Source: Spisula solida
Lineage: Eukaryota > Mollusca > Bivalvia > Venerida > Mactridae
Reading direction: 5' to 3'
NCBI GenBank assembly: GCA_947247005.1
Contig: OX365946.1
Location: 6,952,453-7,016,452, forward strand
Length of the DNA: 64,000 nt
Part shown: positions 44,243 through 54,879 of the stretch, piece after piece
Numbering within the stretch: the stretch's first letter is position 1
How the letters are laid out: every line of letters starts with the position of its first letter
Program-made: the position numbers and the translations under genes
The notes under the pieces: model-generated
The model's database searches: none
Told to the model about the DNA's origin: nothing
Seen by the model: only the letters and a program-made list of their open reading frames with translations

Positions 44243-44532
44243 AGGCACATGGTTTTAAATTATCTGAGTAAAAATTATATAGAGAAGTACACTCAGATAA
44301 AGGTTTGACTCATAGGCATTTGGTTTCAACTCGCCGTAAATTAATTATTTGCCCTAGTCTCTGATCGGCCCGGGTACTAAAGAACTACTTCAGTACCCGG
44401 GTTGATCAGTGACAAGTGCCACTTATTAATTTACAGCAATTTGAAACAAAATGCCTATGGTTTGACTCAGCACGCATGTTAATTAAATTTAATTCACATG
44501 CGTGGACTCAGATAATTTGAAACCATGTGCCT
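44243..44532. mobile_element. 290-bp foldback (cruciform-capable) element
   Basis: The outer arms AGGCACATGGTTTTAAATTA and AATTTGAAACCATGTGCCT, the middle arms CATAGGCATTTGGTTTCAA and TTTGAAACAAAATGCCTATGG, and the centre CCCGGGTACTAAAG / CTTCAGTACCCGGG nest about an axis near 44387. Two smaller hairpins (CACTCAGATAAAGG; GCACGCATGTTAATT/AATTCACATGCGTG) bulge out of the arms. Confidence 0.8.
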
Positions 44533-44639
44533 TTAATATAATATCAATATCCGATGTACGGTATATACGCAGTGCATTAGTTCCGACCTTCCGAAAAACG
44601 GGGTTTATCCAATGTCATAGTTAGTATTTTTGTAACCCT

Positions 44640-45060
44640 GGTCTAAACACATCTTATAAAGCCAATAGATCACTATTCAACTCACGTCATATACCTGATA
44701 TTCAGACATCATCAACGAATCACTACCTGAGCGCTGACTTGTTATTTTTCGGAAGAGGTTAAATACGGTTCGTACCGTTCGTACCGTTCGAAATTACAAA
44801 ATACGGTTCGTACCGTGCAGTTGCGTATATTATCATCATCTGAAAAATAAAGATGTCAGCGCCCAGGGAATTCATGTATTTAGGCGACGGGAGTTAAAAG
44901 TGATTGATTCTCTTTCTAAAGATCACATTAGATCTACATTGTAAGCATTTACATTGTAAAGTATTATCTCGAACGTATGTACGCCTGCTCAGGTCCAAAC
45001 GTACCCTGACAAAATCGTACCCTGACAATAACGTACCCTGAAAATAACGTACCCTAATGT
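44640..45060. repeat. rearranged fragment of the ZNF upstream block, in front of ZNF-D
   Basis: The first half is in plus sense of the block (GCGCTGACTTGTTATTTTTC, ATACGGTTCGTACCGTTCG repeated three times). The second half is inverted (AAAGATGTCAGCGCCCAGGG), giving a palindromic arrangement. Toward ZNF-D the ATG opens MSAPREFMYLGDGS then stop. No splice donor like the one in B and C is seen. Confidence 0.45.
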
Positions 45061-45063
45061 GTT

Positions 45064-46480
45064 TTTAGCTCCACTATTCGTAGAATAAGGGGAGCTATTG
45101 CAGTCACCCGAGCGTCGGCGTCGGCGTAACACTTTTGTTAAAGTTTAGGTACAGGTTTTTTAACCTCTTATATTCTCTAAGTCCTTTGAAATATTGCTTT
45201 CATACTTTGCATACGCGTGTCAAGCCTAAGTCCCCAGCAGGGGTTTGGCTATCAGGAAGATAGATAGATACTTGTTTGCCATCATGACCCCAAGCCATAT
45301 GCAGGAGTAGGTAAGTCTATAAGGCATTTTGATGAAATTATGCCTTTTTTATACTTAGTGCAAATAGTGCAAATGTTAAAGTTTATGTACAGGTTTTTAG
45401 CCTCTAATATCTTCATAGTGCATTGACATATTGCTTTGATACTTTGCATACTTGTTCACCATCATGACCCCAACCCATACATAGAGGTAGGTAACTCTAT
45501 TAAGCATTTTGGTGGAATTATGCCCCCTTTTTTTAACTTAGTGCAAATATTAAAGTTTAGGTACAGGTTTTTTTCACCTCTAATATTTTCAAAGTGCATT
45601 CACATATTGCTTTACATACTTGTTCACTATCATGACTCAAACTTATACACAGGGGTAGGTAACTCTATCAAGCATTTCATTGAAATTATGCCCCCTGTTG
45701 GACTTGGAAATGCAAATGTTAAAGTTTAGGTACAGGTTTTTTAGCCTCTAATATCTTCATAGTGCATTGACATATTGTTTTAATAATTTGCATACTTGTT
45801 CACCATCATGACCCCAACCCATACACAGGGGTAGGTAACTCTATCGATCATTTTGTTGAAATGATGCCCCCTGTTGGACTTGGAAATGCAAATGTTAAAG
45901 TTTAGGTACAGGTTTTTTTGACCTCTAATATCTTCATAGTGCAATGGCATATTGCTTTGATTTTTTGCATACTTGTTCACCATCATGACCCCAACCCCTA
46001 CACAGGGGTGGGTAACTATATCAAGCATATCGTTGAAATTATGTCCCCTTTTGGACTTAAAAATGTGAATGTTATAGTTTAGGTACAGGTTTTTTAAACC
46101 CTTATATCTTCAAAGTGAATTGATATATTGCTTTGATACTTTGCATACTTGTTCACCATCATGACCTCAACCCCTACACAGGAGAAGATTACTATTGTGC
46201 ATTTTGTTGAAATTATGCCCCCTTTTGGACTAAGAAATGCCTATTTGTTTACCTTCAATGACCAAGAGGACCTTCACATGAGTAGGTAACGGTCCTGCAT
46301 AATTTGTCCAAAGTATCCCCCTTTTTCGACTTAGAAGCCCCAACCTCTACACAGCAGAGGGTAATGCTGCTGTTATGAAGCATTTTGTTTTGAATATATA
46401 ATGATTGTACTATCCTAGCATGGCGCCGCGAATAGTGGAGCGCGCTGTTCGTGGACAGCTCTTTGTTCGTGGACAGCTCT
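45064..46480 (-). mobile_element. element II, complete inverted copy
   Basis: Reads TTTTTAGCTCCACTATTCG (3' end) through about seven core units (GGTACAGGTTTTTTAACCTC, CATACTTGTTCACCATCATG, ACCCCAACCCATACACAGGG, GAAATTATGCCCCCTTTTGG) to the head at about 46425-46480 (GTGGAGCGCGCTGTTCGTGG). Part of the head (GTTCGTGGACAGCTCTT) is duplicated in tandem. Open frames of 82-97 codons here are repeat translations. Confidence 0.8.
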
Positions 46481-46599
46481 TGTAGTAAAACGTATCCAAA
46501 AAGAGAGCATGTTTGTATGCAGGCGTTTGAATTCACATGAAAATGTATCTACCAGCTAGTTATGTCAGGTCTTTTATTGTTCAGTCATTAGCTCACACG

Positions 46600-47290
46600 A
46601 TTTTGCAAATGTGGAGAGCACAGGTGCTTGGCATGTGGATATGACCCCCATGGTCCCCTCTACAATCAAACATAAAAAAGTACGGGAAGTACGACCTGGC
46701 AAAAATGGTCGTTCAAGTCATGTTTGGAAGGTTTATTATTTGTGAATACATGTATATGTTTTATTACTGTTGTTATCTAGTATCAACATTCAGTCGAAAA
46801 AAACGTCAGTTTATGAAAATTGACTGGTAATTAATTGAGAAGCGGACGTTCATCCAACCCCATGTATATTTTGGACCACTTTTGAGGGGTATAGTGGGCA
46901 ACCTTTCTATGTTCTATAGATGATTTGGATTTGTTTTATGTTTGGTTGTCGAGGGGACCATGGGGGTCATATCCACATGCCTAACACCTGTGCTCTACAC
47001 CACAACATAAAATTTAAAAACTATTCGGATCACTATCAGATCAATGAAAGGTTGCCCACTAGGCCTCTCAAAATTGCTCAAAAATATACATCGGGGTTGC
47101 GTGAACGTTCGTTTCTCATTGAATTACCCGTCAACTGTTGATGGTCAATTAAAAAATGTGACGTTTTTATTTCGTAGAAAGGTTGATACTAGTTAACAAA
47201 AGCAATAAAACATATATTCATAAATAATAATCCTTCCAAACATGACATGAACGACCAATACTGCCATGTCGAACCTGCTAAGACTATCGA
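46600..47290. repeat. interleaved inverted repeats
   Basis: Pair 1: CATGTGGATATGACCCCCAT (about 46634) with ATGGGGGTCATATCCACATG (about 46960). Pair 2: ATGGTCGTTCAAGTCATGTT (about 46704) with ACATGACATGAACGACCA (about 47239). The right arm of pair 1 lies between the two arms of pair 2, so the order is 1-2-1'-2', not a simple hairpin. Non-coding; possibly one TIR element inserted in another. Confidence 0.6.
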
Positions 47291-48699
47291 CTAAGACGAT
47301 TCACTAAATAATTAGTATAATAAACTCCATATTATACCGCCAATTCGTCAAAGAAAAGCAACTTACCGATGTATTTATCAACTGTCAATAGTCAGGTTTA
47401 GATATTTGACGAGTTTTCTGAGCCGTTATTCCACAATATATTGTTAAGAACATGGAGTATGATCTATCGTGGGTGGGTGCATGCTGTTTTCAAATGCATT
47501 TTATTCTTCAAATTGATATTTGATGGGTAATGTAAACATAACATTAAGTTGCACTACATATACCCTTAAAGTTAAACAAAATATAAATATTAATAAAGTG
47601 AATTTATTAGAGTATGGCAGCATATTCATTGTAAATTTTGCTCGTTTGCAAACACAAAAACTGCCCCAAGGTACTTGCTAAAATGTATATCATTCTTACG
47701 ATATAACTCTATGGAACAAACTCTTACTTAGTTTAAGACTGAAAATGTATACTTCTTACAAAGATATTGAAGAAACATTGCCATTTTTCTACTTTCGGTT
47801 TGCACTTGTTTAGTTGGGCATTGTGCTTTGTGTGTTTTTAATGTTTTCTGTGCTCGGCTGGTTAAGTTGAGTGCTGCCTTCCCTGTCTGACTTTATATAA
47901 TCTTTTTGCAAGGTCATTGATGATCATTGATTTTTTGCATGTTCATGAATTTGTTTCATAATTAGAGTTTGTTCCTTTTACTATTGGCTATGTTCCCGAC
48001 AACAAACTTTGACTCTTAATGCCATGTTGACTTTGTTTGTGAACGAGTAAGATTCGCAATAAATATGCTGTCATGCTTCAATAAATTCACTTTATCAATA
48101 TTTATTTTGGGTTGAACTTCAAGAGTACATGTAGTGCATCATAATACAATGCTTATTTTATTAAACAACTTTAATTTGAAGACAAAAACCGCTTTTTAAC
48201 GAAAATTGCAATTTCTCACTAAAGATTAGACTCTGCTCCCTTAAACTGTCAAAATCTTACAATCTGATCTGTGTCGCTTGCAATTAAACACTCGATAGAT
48301 ACGGAGAGAACTGGCGCTATAAATCAAGAAAATGCACTGCCACACATAATATGATTTAAAGGTTTTTTAATGAAAAATAATTAAATTATGATCTATGATC
48401 AACCAGTCAGGCGCAGAAAACATGAAAACACACAAGACACTATGTACTACACAGTACACACAACCGAACGCGAAAATGATCCGCCCAAGTCCCAGCTGTC
48501 AAAAGGCTGAATTAACTAGTTTCAGCAATCAAAAGCTGAATGCCCATGTATAATGACCTATAAAACATACAAGGCACCATGACCAACACAAACCGAACGA
48601 GAGAATGATCCGCCCTAGTCTCAGCTGTTAAAAGGCTGAGTAAAATAGTTTCAGCAATCAAAAGGCAGAATGCCCACGCTGAAAGAAGGTTGTAGCATA
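47291..48699. other. gene-free stretch with a short dispersed repeat
   Basis: At about 47810-47905 the text TTAGTTGGGCATTGTGCTTT with TGTGCTCGGCTGGTTAAGTT and GCTGCCTTCCCTGTCTGAC recurs at 60860-61005. Elsewhere AT-rich and unrecognised. Confidence 0.45.
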
Positions 48700-48955
48700 G
48701 TTGTAGACCACTTCTAAGTCCTCTCGGAAATACAAATGAAGGTTTATAGACCTCATTGAGGGAAAGTGCAGTACACAAGAACAACAACTCTTGGTTGCAT
48801 ATTTTTTGTTATTCCCCTTTGTTATTTTTCCGTTAAATCTTGTCCGGGCCTTAACTCAAACAGTATTAGAAATATCATTGTTAAACTTAATACGTAAAGA
48901 GATTAAGAGGATATGCAGTGCCAAAGAACCATAACGCTAAATTGCATATTTTTGG
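48700..48955 (-). mobile_element. element III, partial inverted copy
   Basis: Reverse-complement core text (TAGACCTCATTGAGGGAAAG, GTGCAGTACACAAGAACAAC, TTATTCCCCTTTGTTATTTT, TCTTGTCCGGGCCTTAACTC). It abuts the LINE fragment that follows. Confidence 0.6.
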
Positions 48956-48956
48956 A

Positions 48957-49555
48957 GTTCCGAAGCTCTGGAATGCACTGCCAACAGCACTCATAGATAG
49001 TAAAACATTACTGTCATTCAAGAAAGTGCTTAATAACACTGTTTTACAAAAGCTTATTCTGGATGATTATTAGCTTGACTTCTTAGAGGTCTTCTTATAG
49101 GTACATTGTAGTACATTTATACCTTTTGAGATGGTTTCTCGTAGCAGTGGTATGTGACGCTGTTCTTGTGTCTTACGTACATGTGCTGCATAATCTCGTC
49201 GTAAAAGAGAGATCGTTGGTTTTCAGTGAGATGTCTTGACTCATTGGACTAACTTTAATGCATAACATATAATACCAGCTGGTGGAGTAATGCGCGTGTT
49301 GACTGGCCATACAGCTTACGAAGCCAATCGGATTTGAAGCATTCAATGGTTATATTTGTTTAATTCCAAGTTGCCTGCTGCATATTCATTTTTATCCTTA
49401 AACTGTATATATATATGCATTCGTTGTTAGCTTTGCATGCATATACTAGTGTCTATTTCAAACTGTTTTAACCATGTCTTAACTGTGACTGTACAGCACT
49501 TTTGAACGTGTAATTATATGGTAAAGTGTTATATAAATATGGTATTATAATCAAA
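48957..49555 (+). pseudogene. LINE 3' end: ORF2 C-terminus and 3' UTR
   Basis: 48957-49073 reads VPKLWNALPTALIDSKTLLS followed by FKKVLNNTVLQKLILDDY and TAG. The pattern P-x-LWN-x-LP ... SFK-x2-L is the usual extreme C-terminus of animal non-LTR retrotransposon reverse-transcriptase polyproteins. The AT-rich sequence after it ends near GTAAAGTGTTATATAAATATGG, like LINE 3' tails. This is a 5'-truncated insertion about 40 bases before the ZNF-D leader acceptor. Confidence 0.7.
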
Positions 49556-49593
49556 ATCCTTATTCTAAATGACATTGTTGATGTTTATTTCAG

Positions 49594-50025
49594 GATCTGC
49601 TGAAGTCCCGCAAATATCAACACGTGCATGGCAGATCAACACCTGCATGACAAATCAACGCGTGCATGACAGATCGACTCGTGCACGACAGATCAACACG
49701 TGCACGACAGATCAACTCGTGTATGACACATCAACACATGCATGTCATATCAACACGTATATGTCAGACCAACTCGTTCATGACAGATCAACTCCTATTA
49801 ATATATTATATATAACCTGTTCATAAAGCATTGAAGTGTGAGCAAATTTAAAGATAAACGGTGGAACATCCATACCTATAATGGACGGGTTTGCGGATGA
49901 ATCCTGACAGTTACCATCAAGTTTTAAATTTGCATTGAACACATATTTGTGTAAAACTCTTACATATTATGTTTGCTATATACATGGTTTATTAACGAGA
50001 AAGTTCCAGTGATAAACGTAAGAAA
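49594..50025 (+). promoter_or_regulatory. ZNF-D leader exon with 19-bp minisatellite
   Basis: ATGTTTATTTCAG ends at 49593 (candidate 3' splice site) and GATCTGCTGA follows, as in ZNF-C. The first part is the 19-bp array. The last part (GGATGAATCCTGACAGT, TTTAAATTTGCATTGAACAC) aligns to the end of the ZNF-C and ZNF-E leaders. Confidence 0.6.
49616..49793 (+). repeat. 19-bp minisatellite, about nine copies, in the ZNF-D leader
   Basis: The unit is close to ATCAACACGTGCATGACAG; several copies contain CACGTG or CTCGTG. It sits where ZNF-C and ZNF-E carry the unrelated 35-bp array. The reading frame through it is fortuitous, since 19 is not a multiple of three. Confidence 0.92.
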
Positions 50026-52488
50026 ATGATGTGCGATCATACCTACTCGAAAATCTGTGATATTGAGAGCGAAGTGATGATATCGATAGATGAGATCCAA
50101 GCTGTAAATGAAGTGATGAATACATTACCGGTCGCTAAGAAACCAGCTGTCATTAAAGTGATGATACCGGTCAATGAGAGACCAGCTGTCAATAAAGTGA
50201 TGCTACCATTACTGGTCGATAACAAACCAGTTGTGTCTGAAATGATGATTCCATTAACAGTCCATAAAAAACCAGCAGTGATTAGAATGAAGCTACCATT
50301 ACCAGTAGATGAAAGACCAGCTGTAAATGAAGTGATGATACCATTACCGGTGGACGAAAAAACAGTCATGTCTGAAATCGGTGGATCTACATCCATGAAA
50401 AATAATGATATTGAGAACCAGGTGAAAAAACAATCTTTTACGAGGCCACATATTTATAAATGTGGTATTTGTGGGTCTGGATTCATGAAGAATAAAGATC
50501 TTATTTGCCACGTGAAAAAACATTCTGGTAACAAACCGTACAGATGCGGTATTTGTGGATCCTTATTTAGTAACAATATTAATCTTAAGAATCACTTGAA
50601 AAAACATTCTGGTTTAAAAACATATAAACGTGATGTTTGTGAATCCACGTTCACGAATAATATTGAGATTAAGAATCACGTGAAAATACATTCTAGTAAA
50701 AAGAAATTTGAATGTGGTGTTTGTGGATCCGCATTCATCAAGAATATTGATCTTAGTAAACACTTAGAAATAAATCTTTGTAGTAAAAAACCTTATAAGT
50801 GTAATTCGTGTGGATCTACATTCCCGACACCAAGCCGTCTTACAATCCACATGAGAACACATACTGGTGAAAAACCATTTAAATGTGAAGTTTGTGAATC
50901 TACATTCATTAGTGCAGATTATTTGAAAAGACATGTCAAAACTCATTTTGATTAAAGACCATATCAATGTGATGTTTGTGGAGTTAAATTTAAAATCAAT
51001 GGCGATCTGACACATCATATGAAAAAACACTCGGGTAATAAACCACATGCATGTGACGTTTGTGGATTTGCATTTCTACTTCCTGGGGCTCTAAAAATCC
51101 ACATGAGAGTACATACCGGTGAAAAACCATGTGTATGTGATGTTTGTGGATCTGCATTCATGATACCTGGCATTCTAAAAGTTCACATGAGAAAGCATAC
51201 TGGTGAAAAACCATTTGAATGCGATGTCTGTGCATCTGCATTTATAACTGGAAGTTGTCTTAAAAGACACAAGAAACGATTTCATTCTGGCACAAATATA
51301 TTTAAGTGCAAGGATTGTGGGACAGCATTTTCAATTGAAAAAGGTTTGGAAGCTCATAGGAAAGTACGAACTGGTAATATAGCATTTGATTGTGATATTT
51401 GTGACACTGCATTCACAAATGGAAATTGTCTGAAAGTGCACAGGATGATACATACAGGTAAAAAAACACCTACATGTGAAGTTTGTGGAGTTGGATTTTT
51501 AAATGAAAAGAGTTTGAAACATCACATGAGAAAACATGAAAAGCCGTTCAAATGTGATGTTTGTGGATCCGGATTCATGAAGAGTGATGCTCTGAAAAAT
51601 CATCATATGAAAAAACATTCAGTTAAAAAACGATTTGAGTGTGACGAATGTGGATCTAAATTCAGAGAAAATGGTACTCTAACGGTGCACAAGAGAACAC
51701 ATACTGGTGAAAAACCATTTAAATGTGATGTTTGTGGAATTGCATTAACAACATCAACTAGTTTGACCTCACACAAGAGAACACATACAGGTGAAAAACC
51801 ATACAAATGTGATGTTTGTGAATTGGCCTTCACAACTCGAAGTGCTTTGAATCGACACAGGACAGTTCATACCAGTGAAAAACCATATAAGTGCGATATT
51901 TGTGGACATGCATTCAGGAACAAACATCATTTGACAAATCACAAGAGAACACATTCTGGGGAGAAACCATTCAGTTGCGATGTTTGTGGAACGGCATTCT
52001 CTCAAAAAATAAATTTGAAAAAACATAACAGGTTACATACTGGTGATAAACCATTTAAATGTGACATTTGTGGAACTTGTTTCACACAAAAGTATTGTCT
52101 AATATGTCACATGAGAACACATACTGGTGAAAAACCATATATGTGTGAAATTTGTGGATCTGCCTTTGCTCAACAAGGTGGTCTGCAACTGCACATGCGA
52201 AAACATACTGGTGAAAAACCATATAAATGTGATGTATGTGAATCTTCTTTTGCTCAGCTTCCAAGTCTCAAAATGCACACGAGAATACATACAGGTGAAA
52301 AACCATATAAATGTGATGTTTGTGGAACTGGTTTCACACAAAAGCATGCTCTAAAAAGTCACACGAGAACACATACAGGTGAAAAACAATTTAAATGTGA
52401 TGTGTGTGGAACTGCTTTTCCTTATCCTACAAGTCTGAAATATCACATGCGAACTCACTCATTATGTTCAGAGGATAATCTTATTTGA
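50026..52488 (+). pseudogene. ZNF-D: C2H2 zinc-finger protein, 24 modules, interrupted by an in-frame stop
   Basis: An 821-codon frame starting MMCDHTYSKIC and ending SEDNLI. It is continuous except for TAA at 50953-50955. That codon is the glutamate of the linker after finger 6 (GAA in ZNF-E), so a single G-to-T change would explain it. The frame goes on directly with finger 7. The N-terminus carries seven 13-15-residue units (residues 17-117), the most in the family. Finger 3 has arginine for its first cysteine (residue 202) and finger 4 has asparagine for its last histidine (residue 250), so both are likely unable to hold zinc. The module ending HRKVR is number 11. Fingers 15-19 are almost identical to those of ZNF-C. 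Most likely a young pseudogene; a 309-residue short protein or an internal start at 51019 are alternatives. Confidence 0.88.
50074..50376 (+). repeat. seven N-terminal 13-15-residue repeats of ZNF-D
   Basis: Units such as VMLPLLVDNKPVVSE, VMIPLPVDEKTVMSE and the short form VMIPVNERPAVNK follow each other without gaps (39- or 45-bp DNA units). ZNF-E has three, ZNF-B and ZNF-C one each. The sequence is low-complexity and hydrophobic/charged, of unknown function. Confidence 0.9.
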
Positions 52489-52555
52489 ATAAATTATCCT
52501 ATATTGTATCATGTTTGTAAATATCACTTGTAAGATGTTTGAACATTCATTTGAA

Positions 52556-52561
52556 AATAAA
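52556..52561 (+). promoter_or_regulatory. polyadenylation signal of ZNF-D
   Basis: AATAAA 68 bases after the stop, in the context TTTGAAAATAAATACTGTGA that is identical in ZNF-E. Confidence 0.65.
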
Positions 52562-54028
52562 TACTGTGAAAAATGACTTGCATTGTTGAAGGATCTGCAC
52601 TCGCTGTCTCAAGAGAAATGTTATAAATTACACTACATTGTGTGTGTTTAGAAAATATATAAATAGATGTTATAGGTTTGCAATCACACGGGAATATTTG
52701 AATAGTGCCATTATTATTAACATACTAGTACATGATTACTACAATGAATGCTGACCAGGTTAATGAAAAAAATTTGATCATCATTACGATGTACCTAATC
52801 ATGTTTAGTTTGTGTTGCATTTACATTATTAAGTGGCAATGCAAGTAAAGGCGCTTTTGTTTGGAACAATCTAGGTTTGGTTTCCAACTGGTTTGTCAAA
52901 TTGTCTGTTTGTTCAGTAAAACTGGTTTGAAGCGAAGATATGAAACAAATTCCCAAATACTAGTATGACATCCTTTAATTAGAATTAGAAAATAACGAAA
53001 GAGATAATAACTTAATTATTTTTCTTTATAGGCGTGTACATGTTAATGTTAATTTATCAAGAACACAGTAAAGCTAGGAGATTAAATGCTTCTTCAAACT
53101 GCCCGTTTGTTCGACACTTAGTTTAAATCGCAACCAGTTTTAGTTTACTGTTAAACGTGTAACCAAACCAAAAACCCAAACCGAACCCGGATATTTTCAA
53201 CAAAAGCGCCCTCATGTTAATGTCATGATAATTATACTAAAATACACCAACACCCAAGCTGATAGAACAAGTCTGACAAAGGTCAGACGGTTTATTAATG
53301 GACAGAGGACTGGTCTTTGTTTTATTTCAACTCTATGTCATAATTTGCTTACATAACCTTATAATGTTATTTTACAGGAAACAATTTGATATTCGTGATC
53401 AGAGCACATACATGTACAATAAATAAGGTTATAATTATTATGTTTTATCTGTAATATTATTTTATTTACTTATATGTTTTGATGTCCGCATAATGTTAGA
53501 ATATACTAGTATACTGTAGTATTAATTTTACTAGGTTTCAAAACTCATGAGTCATCGACTCTTTAAATTACACCAACTTTCCAAAAAAGATCAGGGATGC
53601 CAGCACTTAGCTGAAACAGCCGAGCACAGACAGCAGATAAACACATATTACTAGCACACAACTGTTCAACTTTTAATTTGTGAAAATAGCAAAATAGCTG
53701 TTTTAAGTTAAAACAAAGAACGAGTGATAATTTACAATATTTCTTCTGTTCGCAATATATTTTTGTGTGTACCTCACTTTTTTAAGCAATATTTATAGCT
53801 CTGGCATACTTTATGCAAGGGTAATGGGCCTTATTTTATAGTGACACTGATCAGATGAGCGTCTGCACCCGCAATTTAGCTTACACTGTTCTTTCGACCC
53901 AATCTGATTGATTGACCAAACAACTTCTTATGAATGAAACTAACATTTTTGATTTTTTCGCAACACATATCATCTGAGGTGCGTGATCTTGAGCAAAGAT
54001 TGAACAATAGTGGTATACCGGTAACAGT
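52562..54028. other. gene-free stretch, nothing recognised
   Basis: AT-rich intergenic DNA between ZNF-D and the ZNF-E upstream block. No reading frame above 60 codons before 54090. Confidence 0.45.
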
Positions 54029-54879
54029 CTCCTAAAGGAGGGCATATATCTATAATCAACGTCATATTTCTTGTGATTTTTCTTATTGACCTCTATTTCC
54101 TAACATGCGGCGAATTTCCGTCAAGATCAAGATTCCTTTCACTTAAATTGTTGAATTTTAAATGGAATGAAAATGTTTGAATTTGAGAAAACTGTCCTTC
54201 ACAAATATAGCCATATTTAATTTCTTCATCGATTTCTATGAAACATACGCCATGTAAAGGATTCAAAGTATTTGCTTTCCACAAAAGCATGTTGCTAGAC
54301 CGTTTTTCCATTACTCTGTGAAACCAGTATGCGATCGGATTACATTTCAAAGTCTCATTGTTTCCAAGGTTTCACAGAGTTCTGAACAAAACGGCACACA
54401 TGATGCAGCTGCCGTAAAAGATCCCCTCGAGTATAGTTCATAGAAATAGAAATACATTATTCATGGCTATATTTTTGTGCTCGGATCGAAGCAAATCTTG
54501 TCTTGGATATGTAGCCAAAGTCACGTGATGTTGCTACACTGAGATAGAGATTGTATTATTAAGAACATGTGCCTATATAGACCTGCAGCTTTTTTTGAAA
54601 GAAAGTCTTAATTTGCATTTTGACAATATATCTCAATTCTACTTTGTAATTTTGTGGGTTGTTTTGTGACTCTTCCACGCGTCATACTACGAATTAACGT
54701 GTTGATTCGCTAATAAGCTCAGTGGAACAGACTAACAATTCGATCTGCAAACTTCACGGATTTTGAACGGTACGAACCGTCTTTTATCCACATCCTCAAT
54801 ACAAGATGTCAGCGCCCAAGATTGAAATTCTGTCGTTTGTTCAACGCTATATCGTGCGATTGGTTCATGCCTGATATAG
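54029..54879 (+). promoter_or_regulatory. conserved upstream block of ZNF-E: putative promoter and non-coding exon 1
   Basis: In gene sense: CTCCTAAAGGAGGGCATATA, TGTAGCCAAAGTCACGTGAT (about 54510-54530), TTTGAACGGTACGAACCGTC, ACAAGATGTCAGCGCCCAAG, and CTGATATAG followed by GTAGTTCGAG (54879/54880). The donor has lost two bases relative to GTAAGTAG in B and C, so it may be weaker. ATGTCAGCGCCC opens MSAPKIEILSFVQRY..., stopping before the junction. The block is inverted relative to the copies at ZNF-B and ZNF-C but has the same orientation relative to the gene. An 85-codon minus open frame inside (54093-54350) is not shared and is rejected. Confidence 0.5.

Noticed and set aside
45436..46028. 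97- and 82-codon frames in element II
   Set aside because: Translations of tandem core units (repeated VGVMMVNKYAK-type text), seen again at 30103-30523.
49569..49826. 85-codon frame through the ZNF-D leader array
   Set aside because: A 19-bp unit shifts frame each copy, and the frame would cross the candidate splice acceptor.
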